Positions 1-8,841 of a stretch of DNA of 50,136 bases are shown here, one piece after another. Source of the stretch: an uncultured Streptococcus sp. (GTDB lineage: Bacteria > Bacillota > Bacilli > Lactobacillales > Streptococcaceae); NCBI GenBank assembly GCA_945864085.1, contig CAMBAD010000006.1, forward strand, positions 1 to 50,136, given 5' to 3'. The translations under genes were made by a program, and so were the position numbers. Positions within the stretch are counted from its first letter, which is position 1; every line of letters begins with the position of its first letter. The notes beneath the pieces are model-generated. The model made no database searches and was not told the DNA's origin. It saw nothing but the letters and a program-made list of their open reading frames with translations.

Positions 1-767
1 GTTGGGAAACCTTTGTTGTTCCAGATGATGTCGGTGGCCGTTTCTCAGTCTTGACAGCAGTTGGTCTCTTGCCAATCGCAGCAGCTGGTGCGGATATTGA
101 CGCCCTGATGGAAGGTGCAAACGCAGCTCGTACGACTTACACTTCAGATAAAATTGCTGAAAACCAAGCTTATCAATATGCAGCAGTTCGTAACATCCTT
201 TACAGAAAAGGCTATGTAACAGAAATTTTGGCAAACTACGAGCCATCTCTCCAATACTTCAGCGAGTGGTGGAAACAGTTGGCTGGCGAGTCAGAAGGTA
301 AGGACCAAAAAGGGATCAACCCAACCTCAGCAAACTTCTCAACAGACTTGCACTCACTTGGCCAATTCATCCAAGAAGGAAATCGCAACATCTTTGAAAC
401 AGTTGTGCGTGTTGACAAACCAAGAAAAAATATCCTTATCCCTGAAATGGCAGAGGACCTTGACGACCTTGGCTACTTACAAGGTAAGGACGTTGACTTT
501 GTAAACAAAAAAGCAACAGACGGTGTGCTTCTTGCCCACACAGACGGAGGCGTTCCAAACATGTTTGTGACCCTTCCGCAACAGGACGAGTTCACGCTTG
601 GTTACACCTTCTACTTCTTCGAATTAGCTATCGCTATTTCTGGTTACCTCAATGCCATCAACCCATTTGACCAACCAGGTGTAGAAGCCTATAAGGCTAA
701 CATGTTTGCCCTGCTTGGCAAACCAGGCTACGAAGCTTTGAGCGCAGAATTGAATGCACGTTTATAA
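1..767 (+). CDS. pgi: Glucose-6-phosphate isomerase, 3' part
   Basis: This is the C-terminal 254 residues of phosphoglucose isomerase, which interconverts glucose-6-phosphate and fructose-6-phosphate in cytoplasmic glycolysis. The reading frame is open from base 3, so the gene begins upstream of the window; the family is about 450 residues long, leaving roughly 195 residues off the edge. Both family signatures are visible: [16 protein letters not shown] near the start of the visible part, and the [12 protein letters not shown] block near the end with its conserved glutamate and lysine. An internal methionine-like TTG at 51 is not a start because coding similarity continues upstream of it. A strong terminator follows at once, so this is the last gene of its transcript. 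Confidence 0.97.
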   Translation, partial: WETFVVPDDVGGRFSVLTAVGLLPIAAAGADIDALMEGANAARTTYTSDKIAENQAYQYAAVRNILYRKGYVTEILANYEPSLQYFSEWWKQLAGESEGKDQKGINPTSANFSTDLHSLGQFIQEGNRNIFETVVRVDKPRKNILIPEMAEDLDDLGYLQGKDVDFVNKKATDGVLLAHTDGGVPNMFVTLPQQDEFTLGYTFYFFELAIAISGYLNAINPFDQPGVEAYKANMFALLGKPGYEALSAELNARL

Positions 768-774
768 AACCATC

Positions 775-801
775 AAACTGATCGGCAACGGTCAGTTTTT
801 C
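775..801 (+). terminator. Rho-independent terminator of pgi
   Basis: A 9-bp stem (775-783 with 790-798, one G-T pair) closes a six-base loop and runs into a T tract. It lies eight bases after the pgi stop codon. Confidence 0.85.
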
Positions 802-816
802 TTTCCTTTAAAAATA

Positions 817-825
817 TGATACAAT
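817..825 (+). promoter_or_regulatory. Extended -10 promoter, probably giving a leaderless mRNA
   Basis: TGATACAAT (extended -10) ends seven bases before the ATG at 833, so transcription should begin at or next to the start codon. No Shine-Dalgarno sequence lies between. There is no good -35 box, as is common with extended -10 promoters. Confidence 0.6.
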
Positions 826-832
826 AGACCGT

Positions 833-1573
833 ATGAAAAAAGAGTATTTTGTAGTAGGAGATGTGCACGGGAAATATGACCTTCTCTGCCGTATCTTGAA
901 ACACTGGGATGAAGACCATCAACAGCTAATCTTTTTAGGCGATTTGATTGATCGCGGGGAAAATTCCAAGGCTTGTTTGGAGCTGGTCTGGCAATTAGTT
1001 CGAGAAAAAGGCGCCGTCTGTCTGACTGGGAATCATGAACGGATGTTCTTGGCCTGGTTGCGCAATCCTTTGGAACGATATGATCACTACCGCCGCAATG
1101 GCGGCGATACGACCATTAATTCCCTGCTTGGTCGCCCATTGGACGCCCCAGTGAATGGTTTAGTCGATGCCAATGCTGTTATGGAACAATACGAAAACCT
1201 GATTGACTTTATCAAATCCTGTCCCTACTATGTGGAAACAGACCAGTATATTTTTGTTCACGCAGGTGTAGATTTGACCCTGGAAGATTGGCGCGAAACC
1301 AGCAATCATGACAAGGTCTGGTTGCGCAAGCCCTTCCATGAGGCTGAAAATAAAACAGGAAAACAGATTATCTTTGGGCACACGCCTGTTTATAACCTTT
1401 ACCAAACCAATCTCCGTGTCAGCCAAATTTGGACCAGTCCAGATGGGAAAATGGGGATTGACGGTGGAGCTGTCTATGGCGGTGTATTGCATGGAATTGT
1501 CTTAGGTGAGGGAATAGTCCTCCAGGACTACATGGTTGGTCAAGTTGGTCACATGGATTGTGTAGAGGATTGA
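833..1573 (+). CDS. Calcineurin-like metallophosphatase (PrpA/ApaH type)
   Basis: This 246-residue cytoplasmic protein has the complete phosphoprotein-phosphatase metal-binding set: GDVHG at 9-13, GDLIDRG at 36-42, GNHE at 66-69, and histidines at 143 (FVHAGV) and 183 (FGHTPV). These bind a two-metal centre that hydrolyses phosphomonoesters or Ap4A-type substrates; the sequence does not tell which. The length fits single-domain bacterial serine/threonine phosphatases. The ATG at 833 is the right start because the first metal motif begins only eight residues later, yet it has no ribosome binding site, suggesting leaderless translation. It stands alone between a terminator and the next promoter. 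Confidence 0.85.
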   Translation: MKKEYFVVGDVHGKYDLLCRILKHWDEDHQQLIFLGDLIDRGENSKACLELVWQLVREKGAVCLTGNHERMFLAWLRNPLERYDHYRRNGGDTTINSLLGRPLDAPVNGLVDANAVMEQYENLIDFIKSCPYYVETDQYIFVHAGVDLTLEDWRETSNHDKVWLRKPFHEAENKTGKQIIFGHTPVYNLYQTNLRVSQIWTSPDGKMGIDGGAVYGGVLHGIVLGEGIVLQDYMVGQVGHMDCVED

Positions 1574-1603
1574 GAGATAAGCGAGTTTTCATTATCGAAT
1601 TGT

Positions 1604-1630
1604 TTGACTTTTCAACTTGTTTGTTATAGT
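1604..1630 (+). promoter_or_regulatory. Promoter of the lipoprotein gene
   Basis: TTGACT at 1604-1609 and TATAGT at 1625-1630, the latter preceded by TGT (extended -10). The 15-bp spacer is short, so the extended -10 probably does most of the work. A ribosome binding site (TAGGAG) precedes the ATG at 1666. Confidence 0.5.
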
Positions 1631-1665
1631 ATTAAAGAGAAAATAAAATAGTTAGGAGAACTATT

Positions 1666-2130
1666 ATGAAAAAAAGTTTATCAATCATTCTCTCTTTACT
1701 AGCTGCCTTGGTGTTAGTGGCTTGTTCAAGTTCAACAAGCAACACATCAAGTTCATCAAGTACCAGCCAGTCCACTACAACAGCGGTTACTTACCTAACA
1801 GACGCGGAAATAGATGCTGTACAAACCCTTGGCGACTTTAAAGCCGCTTTCAGATCTTTGATTGACTCCTATGTTGCGGATTTTGACGCTCTAATTGCGG
1901 ATGCCCCATCGAATATTCAGACTGACTTGCAGCCATATCGTGAGCAGGTGGTTCAAATGATGACTCAGCAAGAAGAGTTGATTGCCTCGCAATTTGCAAG
2001 CATTGGAGATGACAGTACAGTTATCCCAGATGTATCGCGTGAAACAGTTATTTCCAGTCTGAAATCGGCGCGTGATCAGTTGGTAGCCGCGATGGAAACT
2101 GCCCGTGAACAGCTAGAAACCTTGCAATAA
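1666..2130 (+). CDS. Serine-rich lipoprotein of unknown function
   Basis: This 154-residue protein starts with a lipoprotein signal peptide: a KK start, a hydrophobic run, and the lipobox LVAC with the lipidated cysteine at residue 20. A serine/threonine linker (about 21-43) follows, then a predicted helical domain (about 47-154) with many Gln, Glu and Ala. It should be anchored on the outer face of the membrane. The helical domain resembles the C-terminal domain of the protein encoded at 2370-2945, so the two look like paralogues with different anchors. No enzyme motif is visible and I do not recognise a named family. Confidence 0.85.
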   Translation: MKKSLSIILSLLAALVLVACSSSTSNTSSSSSTSQSTTTAVTYLTDAEIDAVQTLGDFKAAFRSLIDSYVADFDALIADAPSNIQTDLQPYREQVVQMMTQQEELIASQFASIGDDSTVIPDVSRETVISSLKSARDQLVAAMETAREQLETLQ

Positions 2131-2193
2131 TAGTCTTGTTTGCTGGAATATTCCTGCTACCTGTGGTTGCTACCCGCTTCTGCATAAAAACTT

Positions 2194-2225
2194 ATCTGGA
2201 TAGGTACTTCCTATTCAGATTTTTT
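2194..2225 (+). terminator. Rho-independent terminator after the lipoprotein gene
   Basis: An 11-bp stem (2194-2204 with 2210-2220, one G-T pair) followed by six T residues. Confidence 0.8.
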
Positions 2226-2274
2226 GTATAGCTACAATGAGAGATAATCAGGGGTGCTGTCTTGCTGAAGAACA

Positions 2275-2304
2275 AAATTAGGAGTAAAAACTTCTAATTT
2301 TTTT
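2275..2304 (+). terminator. Second terminator-like hairpin
   Basis: AAATTAG pairs with CTAATTT, and AGT with ACT around an AAAA loop, with one internal mismatch and a T tract at 2298-2304. It stands just upstream of the next promoter and may insulate it. Confidence 0.55.
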
Positions 2305-2314
2305 AATTTAGTAC

Positions 2315-2339
2315 TTGACAAATCATATATATATATAAT
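2315..2339 (+). promoter_or_regulatory. Promoter with an AT-repeat spacer
   Basis: A perfect TTGACA (2315-2320) and a perfect TATAAT (2334-2339) are only 13 bp apart, and the gap is mostly an (AT)6 run (2325-2336). The optimum is 17 bp, so as written the promoter should be weak. Two more AT units would make it ideal. Confidence 0.5.
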
Positions 2340-2369
2340 GGTGTTGTAAACATTTTTTAGGAGGCGAAT

Positions 2370-2945
2370 ATGGCAAAGAAAATTCGGGATGCCTATGGTA
2401 ATCTTTATGTGAAGAAGAAACCATTCTACAAGCGAGTTTGGTTTATTATCTTGGTGGGCTTGTTTGTGTTGGGCGGGCTAGGTAAGCTAGTGGGGTTGGA
2501 TAAGAAGTCGACAGATACAAGCAGCAGTTCAGTCCTTGAAAGTAGCCAATCTTCTACTACCAGCAGCACAGAAGCAAGTACAACGGAAGCAAGTAGCTCA
2601 AGTGAAACAGCTCCAGCGGCAGACTTTGTTCCAACAGACTCTACTGATGCGACCATTGAAAGTATTGAAACCTACAATGATTATTTGGAAATGTATGAGT
2701 TCATTGTCAACGAATACGTGACCAACTATGAAAATATGGTCAATCAACACGGGCTAGGGGATGATGCGACTTATCAAGCGATGAGAGATAGTGTTACACA
2801 GTCAGTAGATGAGCAGAAAGCACAATATGGCCTGTTCGGCAATGCACCAATTGTTGGAAAAGATGAGATCGTTCAGTTCCTAAAAGAATACCGAGATAGC
2901 TTGCAGCAACAAATCAATGATATGTCTACAGCCCTAGGAGGCTAG
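2370..2945 (+). CDS. Membrane-anchored serine-rich protein, paralogue of the upstream lipoprotein
   Basis: This 191-residue protein has a short basic N-terminus, one transmembrane segment (about 23-43), a Ser/Thr/Glu-rich linker (about 47-85) and a helical C-terminal domain (about 90-191). The C-terminal domain aligns by eye with that of the lipoprotein at 1666-2130: both open with an acidic, Ile-rich helix, then a helix ending in a Y-V-x-x-(F/Y) pattern, and both end in a long Gln-rich helix. The likely topology is N-terminus inside and domain outside. AGGAGG precedes the ATG with good spacing. No enzymatic motif is visible. The function is unknown; an extracytoplasmic binding or structural role is only an inference. 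Confidence 0.8.
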   Translation: MAKKIRDAYGNLYVKKKPFYKRVWFIILVGLFVLGGLGKLVGLDKKSTDTSSSSVLESSQSSTTSSTEASTTEASSSSETAPAADFVPTDSTDATIESIETYNDYLEMYEFIVNEYVTNYENMVNQHGLGDDATYQAMRDSVTQSVDEQKAQYGLFGNAPIVGKDEIVQFLKEYRDSLQQQINDMSTALGG

Positions 2946-2955
2946 GAAAGATAAG

Positions 2956-2985
2956 ACAGAAATAGTCAGCACTATTTCTGTTTTT
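2956..2985 (+). terminator. Rho-independent terminator
   Basis: A perfect 10-bp stem (2956-2965 with 2972-2981) is followed by TTTTTC. Confidence 0.9.
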
Positions 2986-3010
2986 CTTTGCTAGAAAAAT
3001 CTGAAAATTC

Positions 3011-3019
3011 TGTTATAAT
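3011..3019 (+). promoter_or_regulatory. Extended -10 promoter of the dapH operon
   Basis: TGTTATAAT is a perfect extended -10, 32 bp before the dapH start. A ribosome binding site (GGAG at 3041) follows. Confidence 0.65.
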
Positions 3020-3051
3020 AAGTAGAATACCAAAGAAAATGGAGAACCACT

Positions 3052-3750
3052 ATGACTGCACAAAAAATGACTGCACAAGAAATCATTGCTTTTATCGGCA
3101 ATGCTGTGAAAAAGACGACTGTTAAAGTGACCTTTGAAGGTGAATTGGCTGGGCCTATTCCTGCTGAAGTGACAAAGCTTGGCAATGTCCTCTTCGGTGA
3201 CTGGAAGGACGTTGAGCCACTCTTGGCAAACCTGACTGAGAATGTGGATTATGTGGTGGAGCAAGACGGCCGCAACTCAGCTGTGCCTTTGCTTGACAAA
3301 CGCACCATCAACGCCCGTATCGAGCCAGGTGCTATTATTCGTGACCAAGTAACCATTGGCGATAATGCCGTTATCATGATGGGAGCTGTCATCAACATCG
3401 GTGCTGAGATTGGGGCTGGAACCATGATTGACATGGGAGCTATCCTTGGCGGTCGTGCGACCGTTGGTAAAAACAGCCACATCGGTGCGGGAGCTGTCCT
3501 TGCAGGTGTGATTGAGCCAGCTTCTGCTGAGCCAGTTCGTGTCGGTGACAATGTTCTGGTCGGGGCTAACGCTGTGGTCATCGAGGGTGTGCAAATTGGC
3601 AACGGTTCGGTTGTGGCGGCTGGTGCCATCGTTACCCAAGATGTTCCTGAAAATGTGGTGGTTGCAGGGGTTCCTGCTCGTATCATCAAGGAAATCGACG
3701 CTCAAACACAACAAAAAACAGCCTTGGAAGAGGCTTTGCGGACACTCTAA
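3052..3750 (+). CDS. dapH: Tetrahydrodipicolinate N-acetyltransferase
   Basis: DapH acetylates tetrahydrodipicolinate with acetyl-CoA, the first committed step of the acetylase branch of lysine and diaminopimelate synthesis. At 232 residues it has the usual family length: an N-terminal DapH domain (about 1-85) and then a left-handed beta helix made of hexapeptide repeats (about 88-205, e.g. IGDNAV, IGAGTM, VGANAV). The start at 3052 has GGAG seven bases upstream; a second in-frame ATG five codons later lies in a near-exact repeat of the first bases. The next gene, an M20 deacetylase nine bases downstream, carries out a later step of the same branch, which supports the call. Confidence 0.95.
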   Translation: MTAQKMTAQEIIAFIGNAVKKTTVKVTFEGELAGPIPAEVTKLGNVLFGDWKDVEPLLANLTENVDYVVEQDGRNSAVPLLDKRTINARIEPGAIIRDQVTIGDNAVIMMGAVINIGAEIGAGTMIDMGAILGGRATVGKNSHIGAGAVLAGVIEPASAEPVRVGDNVLVGANAVVIEGVQIGNGSVVAAGAIVTQDVPENVVVAGVPARIIKEIDAQTQQKTALEEALRTL

Positions 3751-3759
3751 GAGGTAGCT

Positions 3760-4887
3760 ATGCTAGATTTAATCGCAACACGCCGGGCCCTCCACCAGAT
3801 TCCTGAGGTGGGCATGGAGGAATTTAAAACCCACGCCTTTCTGATGGAGGCTATTTCGGGCCTGCTCCAAGATTGCTCTTTTGCTCAGGTTCGTACTTGG
3901 AAGACGGGGATTCTGGTCTATCTGACAGGCTCTGCGCCTGAAAAAACCATCGGCTGGCGAGCAGATATAGATGGTCTGCCTATTGTGGAGGAAACGGGCC
4001 TGGACTTCAAGTCCCTCCATCCAGATCGAATGCATGCCTGTGGCCATGATTTTCACATGACCATTGCTCTGGGGCTTTTGGAGAAAATGGCAGAGCAGCA
4101 ACCGAGAAACAATCTTCTCTTCCTCTTTCAGCCTGCGGAGGAAAATCTCGCAGGGGGCATGCTCATGTATGAAGCGGGAGCCTTTGGTGATTGGCTGCCA
4201 GATGAATTTTATGGCCTCCACATCCGGCCTGACCTCAAAGTCGGTCAACTGGCCACCAACCGTGCGACCCTCTTTGCTGGCACCTGTGAGGTCAAGATAC
4301 GGTTTATAGGAAAAGGTGGTCACGCAGCTTTTCCCCATACCGCCAATGATGCCTTGGTCGCTGCCAGTTACTTTGTGACCCAGGTGCAGTCAGTGGTCAG
4401 CCGCAATGTGGATCCGATTGAAGGTGCGGTTGTGACCTTTGGTCATATGAAGGCTGGTACAACCAACAATGTCATTGCGGAAACCGCCTTTCTTCATGGA
4501 ACTATTCGAGCCTTGACTCAAAGCATGAACCTCTTGGTGCAAAAGCGGGTGCGGGAAGTGGCGGAAGGGATTGCCCTGTCCTTTGGTGTGGACTTGGAAA
4601 TCGAGCTCAATCCTAGTGGCTATCTGCCTGTGGAAAACCATCCTCAGCTAGCCGATGAATTGATGGCGTATTTTGACGGTGTAGATGGTGTGGAGGTGAT
4701 TGACTGTCCGCCTGCCATGACGGGAGAGGACTTTGGCTACCTGTTAAGTAAGGTGCCGGGCGTCATGTTTTGGCTGGGTGTGGACACGCCTTATCCCCTG
4801 CACAATCCCCGTCTTAATCCTAAAGAGGAAGTTCTCCCCTTTGCTGTGGATAAGTTGAGCGATTTTTTGAAAGCGAAAGTAAAGTAG
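3760..4887 (+). CDS. N-acetyldiaminopimelate deacetylase (M20 family)
   Basis: This 375-residue M20 metallopeptidase probably removes the acetyl group from N-acetyl-L,L-diaminopimelate (the B. subtilis homologue is called YkuR or DapL). Visible motifs: ADIDGLP with catalytic Asp at 71, HACGHD at 92-97, PAEE with the general-base glutamates near 127-128, a central dimerisation domain, and EDFG near the C-terminus. Related M20 enzymes hydrolyse hippurate or other N-acyl amino acids, so motif content alone leaves the substrate open; its place nine bases after dapH decides it. The stop codon overlaps the terminator stem. Confidence 0.88.
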   Translation: MLDLIATRRALHQIPEVGMEEFKTHAFLMEAISGLLQDCSFAQVRTWKTGILVYLTGSAPEKTIGWRADIDGLPIVEETGLDFKSLHPDRMHACGHDFHMTIALGLLEKMAEQQPRNNLLFLFQPAEENLAGGMLMYEAGAFGDWLPDEFYGLHIRPDLKVGQLATNRATLFAGTCEVKIRFIGKGGHAAFPHTANDALVAASYFVTQVQSVVSRNVDPIEGAVVTFGHMKAGTTNNVIAETAFLHGTIRALTQSMNLLVQKRVREVAEGIALSFGVDLEIELNPSGYLPVENHPQLADELMAYFDGVDGVEVIDCPPAMTGEDFGYLLSKVPGVMFWLGVDTPYPLHNPRLNPKEEVLPFAVDKLSDFLKAKVK

Positions 4888-4907
4888 GCTGGATTTCCAG
4901 CCTTTTT
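4887..4907 (+). terminator. Rho-independent terminator of the dapH operon
   Basis: GGCTGG pairs with CCAGCC around an ATTT loop, followed by TTTTT. The stem begins on the last base of the deacetylase stop codon. Confidence 0.85.
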
Positions 4908-4927
4908 CAGAAAGTGAGGAGGTTCCT

Positions 4928-5470
4928 GTGGATAAAATCACGATTCGCCAACAAGTGCTGGCGAGATTGAAGGCTATGCCCAGCAGCCAACGGGCTAGCT
5001 GGAGCCAAGGGTTGACGGAACGGCTCCTAGATTCCGCACTCTATAAGGGCTCAAAGTCGCTTGGGACTTATCTTTCTATGGACCATGAGTTTGATACTTC
5101 TTACCTGATTGAGCAGGCTCAGAGGGATGGCAAGCAGATTTTCATTCCTAAGACCTATTCACAAGGGCGGATGAATTTTGTAGAATATAGGCCTGACGAT
5201 CTGGTCAAATCGAGGTTCGGGGTCTGGGAACCTGGGACTTATTCACAACCTGTGGATAAGTCTGTGGTAAACTGGCTCCATGTTCCTGGTTTAGCTTGGA
5301 ATCAAGCAGGTTTTCGGGTTGGATATGGGGGCGGTTTCTACGACCGTTACCTGATGGGTTTTAAGGGACAGACTGTTTCTACTTTGGCAGATTTTCAATT
5401 AGTAGATTTCATGCCAGAAGCGTTTGACCAACCAGTAAAGGAGTTATTGATTGATAAAACAGTTATTTGA
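4928..5470 (+). CDS. 5-formyltetrahydrofolate cyclo-ligase
   Basis: This 180-residue cytoplasmic enzyme uses ATP to convert 5-formyl-THF to 5,10-methenyl-THF, returning the storage folate to one-carbon metabolism. The family signature GYGGGFYDRY is at 132-141, and the length is typical of the YgfA/MTHFS family. The start is GTG at 4928 behind a strong GAGGAGG. The 3' end overlaps the rhomboid gene by 20 bases, so the two are likely translationally coupled; this pair is common in streptococci. Confidence 0.92.
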   Translation: MDKITIRQQVLARLKAMPSSQRASWSQGLTERLLDSALYKGSKSLGTYLSMDHEFDTSYLIEQAQRDGKQIFIPKTYSQGRMNFVEYRPDDLVKSRFGVWEPGTYSQPVDKSVVNWLHVPGLAWNQAGFRVGYGGGFYDRYLMGFKGQTVSTLADFQLVDFMPEAFDQPVKELLIDKTVI

Positions 5471-6131
5471 TAAACGTTATCCTGTGACCAATGGGCTGTT
5501 GGTGCTGACAACAGTGGTCTTTCTGCTTATCCAAGTTTTACGCTTTGGGCAGACAACGACAGCCTATACGATTTTTGAATTTGGTGGCATGTATGGTGAG
5601 ATGGTACGCTATGATCCGACACAGATATGGCGGTTGATTTCTCCGATTTTTGTCCATATTGGTTGGGAGCATTTCTTGTTCAACAGTATTACCTTGCTCG
5701 GCCTAGGCTATCAGCTAGAAGGGATTTTTGGGCACAGGCGTTTCTTCCTTCTCTACCTCCTATCTGGAATGATGGGCAATCTCTTTGTCTTATTTTTCAC
5801 GCCCGATGTTGTCGGTGCAGGGGCTTCTACCTCGCTTTTTGGTCTGTTTGCAGCTATGGCCCTCCTGAGGAAATTTAGTCGTAGCCCTTATTTGCGTGTT
5901 TTAGGTCAACGTTACATGGTCCTTTTGGGTCTGAACTTGGCCTTGGGTCTCTTCAATCCAGCGATCAGCATGGCTGGGCATATTGGTGGGGCTGTCGGAG
6001 GCTGCTTGACAGTTCTTTTTATCCCGCCGCTGATGGAAAAGAATTTATTTACCCCTAGTCAGAAATCCTATGGCATGGCTGCCTATCTCGGTTTAACAGT
6101 CCTGCTCCTAGCTATTTTTTGGCTTCTCTAG
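5451..6131 (+). CDS. Rhomboid family intramembrane serine protease
   Basis: This 226-residue membrane protein has about seven hydrophobic segments. The catalytic dyad of rhomboids is visible as Ser126 in GASTSLFG and His177 in GHIGG, and the conserved WR dipeptide of loop 1 is at about 60-61. Rhomboids cut substrates within or next to their transmembrane segments; the substrate here is unknown. The start is TTG at 5451 with AAAGGAG seven bases upstream, inside the end of the cyclo-ligase gene. A large terminator follows. Confidence 0.92.
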   Translation: MIKQLFDKRYPVTNGLLVLTTVVFLLIQVLRFGQTTTAYTIFEFGGMYGEMVRYDPTQIWRLISPIFVHIGWEHFLFNSITLLGLGYQLEGIFGHRRFFLLYLLSGMMGNLFVLFFTPDVVGAGASTSLFGLFAAMALLRKFSRSPYLRVLGQRYMVLLGLNLALGLFNPAISMAGHIGGAVGGCLTVLFIPPLMEKNLFTPSQKSYGMAAYLGLTVLLLAIFWLL

Positions 6132-6140
6132 GAAACATAG

Positions 6141-6190
6141 AAAAAACAGATTGAGGTCCGTGTGTTGGCAAGGGCTTCAATCTGTTTTTG
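6141..6190 (+). terminator. Rho-independent terminator after the rhomboid gene
   Basis: Stem AAACAGATTGA with TCAATCTGTTT around a longer loop, ending in a T tract at 6184-6189. The arms are A- and T-rich at the base, so it could act in both directions. Confidence 0.8.
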
Positions 6191-6198
6191 TATGAACA

Positions 6199-6509
6199 TC
6201 GTTATTTAGTTTTTCTTTTATTGCTTCGACGAGTGAAAAGCTCCAGTGGAGGTTTTCAGCCGACCACCTATCAATTAAAGAGTGGTAGGTGGAAACTCCG
6301 TTTCCCTATTTCCAGCTTCAAATCCGTTCATCATTAGAGAACTCGCTTTGCTGTACTCTACGATAGTTACTGTCATAAGTACGATTTCCAACTTTCAACA
6401 GTCCAGCGGACTGTTGAAGCAGCCTGTAGCTTTTGAAGCGAACCATATTCGCCTCATCTCCAACTCTAACTGTCTCCCAGACAGTTAGAGCTAGTACTAA
6501 AAGACTATA
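6199..6509 (+). repeat. Dispersed structured repeat, copy A
   Basis: This non-coding segment aligns with 17242-17537. Shared blocks include GAGTGAAAAGCT, the CACCTATCAATTAAAGAG block with its inverted partner TGGTAGGTG, TTGCTGTACTCTAC, CTGTCTCCCAGA and AAAAGACTATA. It is rich in hairpins: 6394-6418 is a perfect 11-bp stem with a 3-base loop, and 6464-6490 a perfect 12-bp stem with a CCC loop. Short open frames here run across these palindromes and are not convincing genes. It could be a non-autonomous mobile element or a structured RNA. Confidence 0.75.
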
Positions 6510-6735
6510 AAACGAACACTGGTCGGCCATCAACAGGATGGGGGCTCAACTAGCCTTGATGTTCAATAGGTATAGTCATTTGAATTATCTTTGATACATC
6601 GTCACTTTCGACTTGCCGTACTCTAGTACAGCCTGCGCCTTAGTTCCTTGTCTAAAAGCTAATTCATTCGTGTGCATTCAACGGAACAAACTTATTGAAT
6701 ACTTCAGTTGAAAAGGGCAACAAGGTGGCAGAGTT
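6510..6735. other. Intergenic tail between repeat A and galU
   Basis: About 225 bases without a supportable gene. The piece around 6600-6665 has no counterpart in copy B. No terminator with a T tract for the minus-strand galU is obvious. Confidence 0.4.
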
Positions 6736-7638
6736 CTACTCGCTGTCTGTTGCCTGAAGTTGCTGACTGAGTTCGATGATGTATTGCTTGACATCGTCTT
6801 TGACTTGCGGGTGGGTAAGGGCATAGTCTATGGAAGTTTTCATAAAGCCAAACTTATCGCCAACATCGTACCGTTTGCCTGTAAATTCACGGGCAAATAC
6901 GCGCTGGGTTTTGTTGAGGGTATCGATGGCATCCGTTAATTGGATTTCATTGCCGGCCCCTGCTTCTTGCTTTTCTAAGATTGAAAAGATTTCTGGAGTG
7001 AGCAGGTAGCGTCCGATAATGGCTAGGTCAGATGGGGCTTCTTCTGGTTTTGGTTTTTCAACAAATTGCTCAACGCTGTAGAGGCCATTGACCCCTTCAC
7101 CGTGGGGAGCAATGACACCATAGGAAGAAACACTCTCGTGGGGAACAGGCATGACAGCAATGGTTGAGGCATGGGTAGCCTCGTAGTCATCAATCAACTG
7201 TTTGGTAATCGGTACAGCCTGCTCATCTGTAATATCCATGAGGTCATCGCCCAGCATGACAACGAAAGGCTCATTTCCAACAAAGGCTTTTGCTTGGAGG
7301 ACTGCATCCCCTAGTCCTTTAGGATAGCTTTGGCGAATGAAGTGGAGACGGATGGCAGTAGCGTCGTCAACCAGTTTAAGTAAATCATCTTTGCCCTTTT
7401 CTTTTAGGTTGTATTCCAATTCAAAGTTGGAATCAAAGTGATCTTCAATAGAACGCTTAGCCTTGTTGGTCACTACCAAGATGTCTTCAATGCCAGATTT
7501 GAGGGCTTCTTCAAAGATAAATTGCAGGGTTGGTTTATCAACAATCGGCAACATTTCTTTGGCAAGTGCCTTTGTTGCGGGGAGGAAACGGGTTCCCAAG
7601 CCTGCGGCAGGGATAACTGCTTTTCTAACTTTTGTCAC
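6736..7638 (-). CDS. galU: UTP-glucose-1-phosphate uridylyltransferase
   Basis: GalU makes UDP-glucose from UTP and glucose-1-phosphate, feeding capsule, glycolipid and galactose pathways. The protein has 300 residues, the usual length. The nucleotide-binding signature is near the N-terminus ([14 protein letters not shown], with the following KEMLPI), and later [12 protein letters not shown] and [10 protein letters not shown] blocks are typical of the family. The start is GTG at 7638 with AAAGGAG upstream; it lies 16 bases after the gpsA stop, so the two form an operon on the minus strand. Confidence 0.96.
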   Translation of the reverse strand: MTKVRKAVIPAAGLGTRFLPATKALAKEMLPIVDKPTLQFIFEEALKSGIEDILVVTNKAKRSIEDHFDSNFELEYNLKEKGKDDLLKLVDDATAIRLHFIRQSYPKGLGDAVLQAKAFVGNEPFVVMLGDDLMDITDEQAVPITKQLIDDYEATHASTIAVMPVPHESVSSYGVIAPHGEGVNGLYSVEQFVEKPKPEEAPSDLAIIGRYLLTPEIFSILEKQEAGAGNEIQLTDAIDTLNKTQRVFAREFTGKRYDVGDKFGFMKTSIDYALTHPQVKDDVKQYIIELSQQLQATDSE

Positions 7639-7654
7639 AATTTTTCTCCTTTAC

Positions 7655-8671
7655 TTAATGCCATTCATTTTCGTGGCGGAATTCGCCAGACATGATGCCC
7701 TTGATGGCTTCGTCAATGCTGGCGCCTTGGTAAATAACGCTGTAGATTGCTTGGGTGATAGGCATGTAAACACCCAGTTCTTGGGCCAATTCGTAGGCGG
7801 CGCGGGTGGTAGAGATGCCCTCGATAACCATGCCCATATTGCGCTCGACATCTTCTAGTTTTTCACCGCGGCCAAGTGCGTCCCCAGCCCGCCAGTTGCG
7901 CGAATGTACAGAGGTTCCAGTGACAATCAAATCACCGACCCCAGACAGGCCGCTGTAGGTAAGCGGGTTGGCTCCCATGGCTACACCGAGGCGGGTAATT
8001 TCTGTCAGACCGCGCGCAATGATGGCTGCCTTGGCATTGTCACCGTAGCCCAGCCCGTGCAAGGCTCCAGCTCCAACTGCGATGATATTTTTAAGGGCAC
8101 CAGCTGTTTCTACTCCGACGACATCATTGTTGGTATAGAGGCGGAAGTAGCGGTTGCTAAAAATATTTTGGACATATTTGGCGGTTTCCAAGTCTTTTGA
8201 GGCTGCGGAAATCAGGGTAATATCTCGCACAATCGTCTCTTCTGCATGACTTGGTCCTGAAACGACCACGATGTCGCTGCGGAGGTCTGCAGGGATTTCT
8301 TCTTCCAACACCTGAGACAGGCGTTTATGGCTATCTGGTTCCAAGCCTTTTGAGGCATGCATAACAACTACCTTATGGTCCAAGACGGCAGCCACTTGCT
8401 TAGCTACTAGACGGGTTACTTTTGTAGGAACGACGAAGAGGACGGCGTCGACACCATCCAAGGCCTCAGCCAAATCCTTATATCCCTTGATTTGCTCATC
8501 TAGGATGATGTCCTTGAAGTAGCGGGTGTTGGTGTGTTTTTCATTGATTTCGTCAATCTGGTCTTCTAGGTTTCCCCAAATCCGCACTTCGTGGCCATTG
8601 TCGTTCAATACCTGCGAGAGGGCTGTTCCCCAGGAACCAGGCCCCAGCACAGCAATTATTTGTTTCTCCAT
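7655..8671 (-). CDS. gpsA: NAD(P)H-dependent glycerol-3-phosphate dehydrogenase
   Basis: GpsA reduces dihydroxyacetone phosphate to sn-glycerol-3-phosphate, the backbone for phospholipids and lipoteichoic acid. The 338-residue protein opens with the dinucleotide-binding motif GPGSWGTAL (10-18). SGPSHAEE and [13 protein letters not shown] (with the catalytic lysine) are visible in the middle, and the C-terminal domain holds the substrate-binding GLSGVGDL block. The ATG has AAGGAGG upstream. It is the first gene of the gpsA-galU operon, an arrangement usual in streptococci. Confidence 0.97.
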   Translation of the reverse strand: MEKQIIAVLGPGSWGTALSQVLNDNGHEVRIWGNLEDQIDEINEKHTNTRYFKDIILDEQIKGYKDLAEALDGVDAVLFVVPTKVTRLVAKQVAAVLDHKVVVMHASKGLEPDSHKRLSQVLEEEIPADLRSDIVVVSGPSHAEETIVRDITLISAASKDLETAKYVQNIFSNRYFRLYTNNDVVGVETAGALKNIIAVGAGALHGLGYGDNAKAAIIARGLTEITRLGVAMGANPLTYSGLSGVGDLIVTGTSVHSRNWRAGDALGRGEKLEDVERNMGMVIEGISTTRAAYELAQELGVYMPITQAIYSVIYQGASIDEAIKGIMSGEFRHENEWH

Positions 8672-8702
8672 ACTTCCTCCTTACAAAAAATTATCTCCCT
8701 TC

Positions 8703-8711
8703 ATTATATCA
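8703..8711 (-). promoter_or_regulatory. Extended -10 promoter of gpsA-galU
   Basis: Read on the minus strand, TGATATAAT occurs about 32 bases before the gpsA start codon. Confidence 0.6.
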
Positions 8712-8812
8712 TAAGAACATACTTACCGACAGCAAAAGCTATACCTCAACCTGGCTACTTACCCTGCTTGTCTATCAGCCACGGCGGTTTGAAAAAAAAT
8801 AATAGTTCCCCC

Positions 8813-8841
8813 TTGACAATAGTTCTCTTAAGAACTATAAT
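8813..8841 (+). promoter_or_regulatory. satRAB promoter overlapped by a palindromic operator
   Basis: TTGACA (8813-8818), an exact 17-bp spacer and TATAAT (8836-8841) make a consensus promoter. The spacer holds the perfect palindrome ATAGTTCTCTTAAGAACTAT (8819-8838), which also covers the first bases of the -10. Half-site-like ATAGTT copies lie on both sides (8802, 8841). This is where a MarR repressor would block RNA polymerase, so autorepression by the downstream MarR protein is likely. Confidence 0.8.

Noticed and set aside
2995..3264. Minus-strand frames around the start of dapH
   Set aside because: They overlap the dapH promoter and coding start and lack signals of their own.
6282..6533. 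Two short frames on opposite strands in repeat A
   Set aside because: They run across perfect hairpins and are not kept in copy B, so coding is unlikely.
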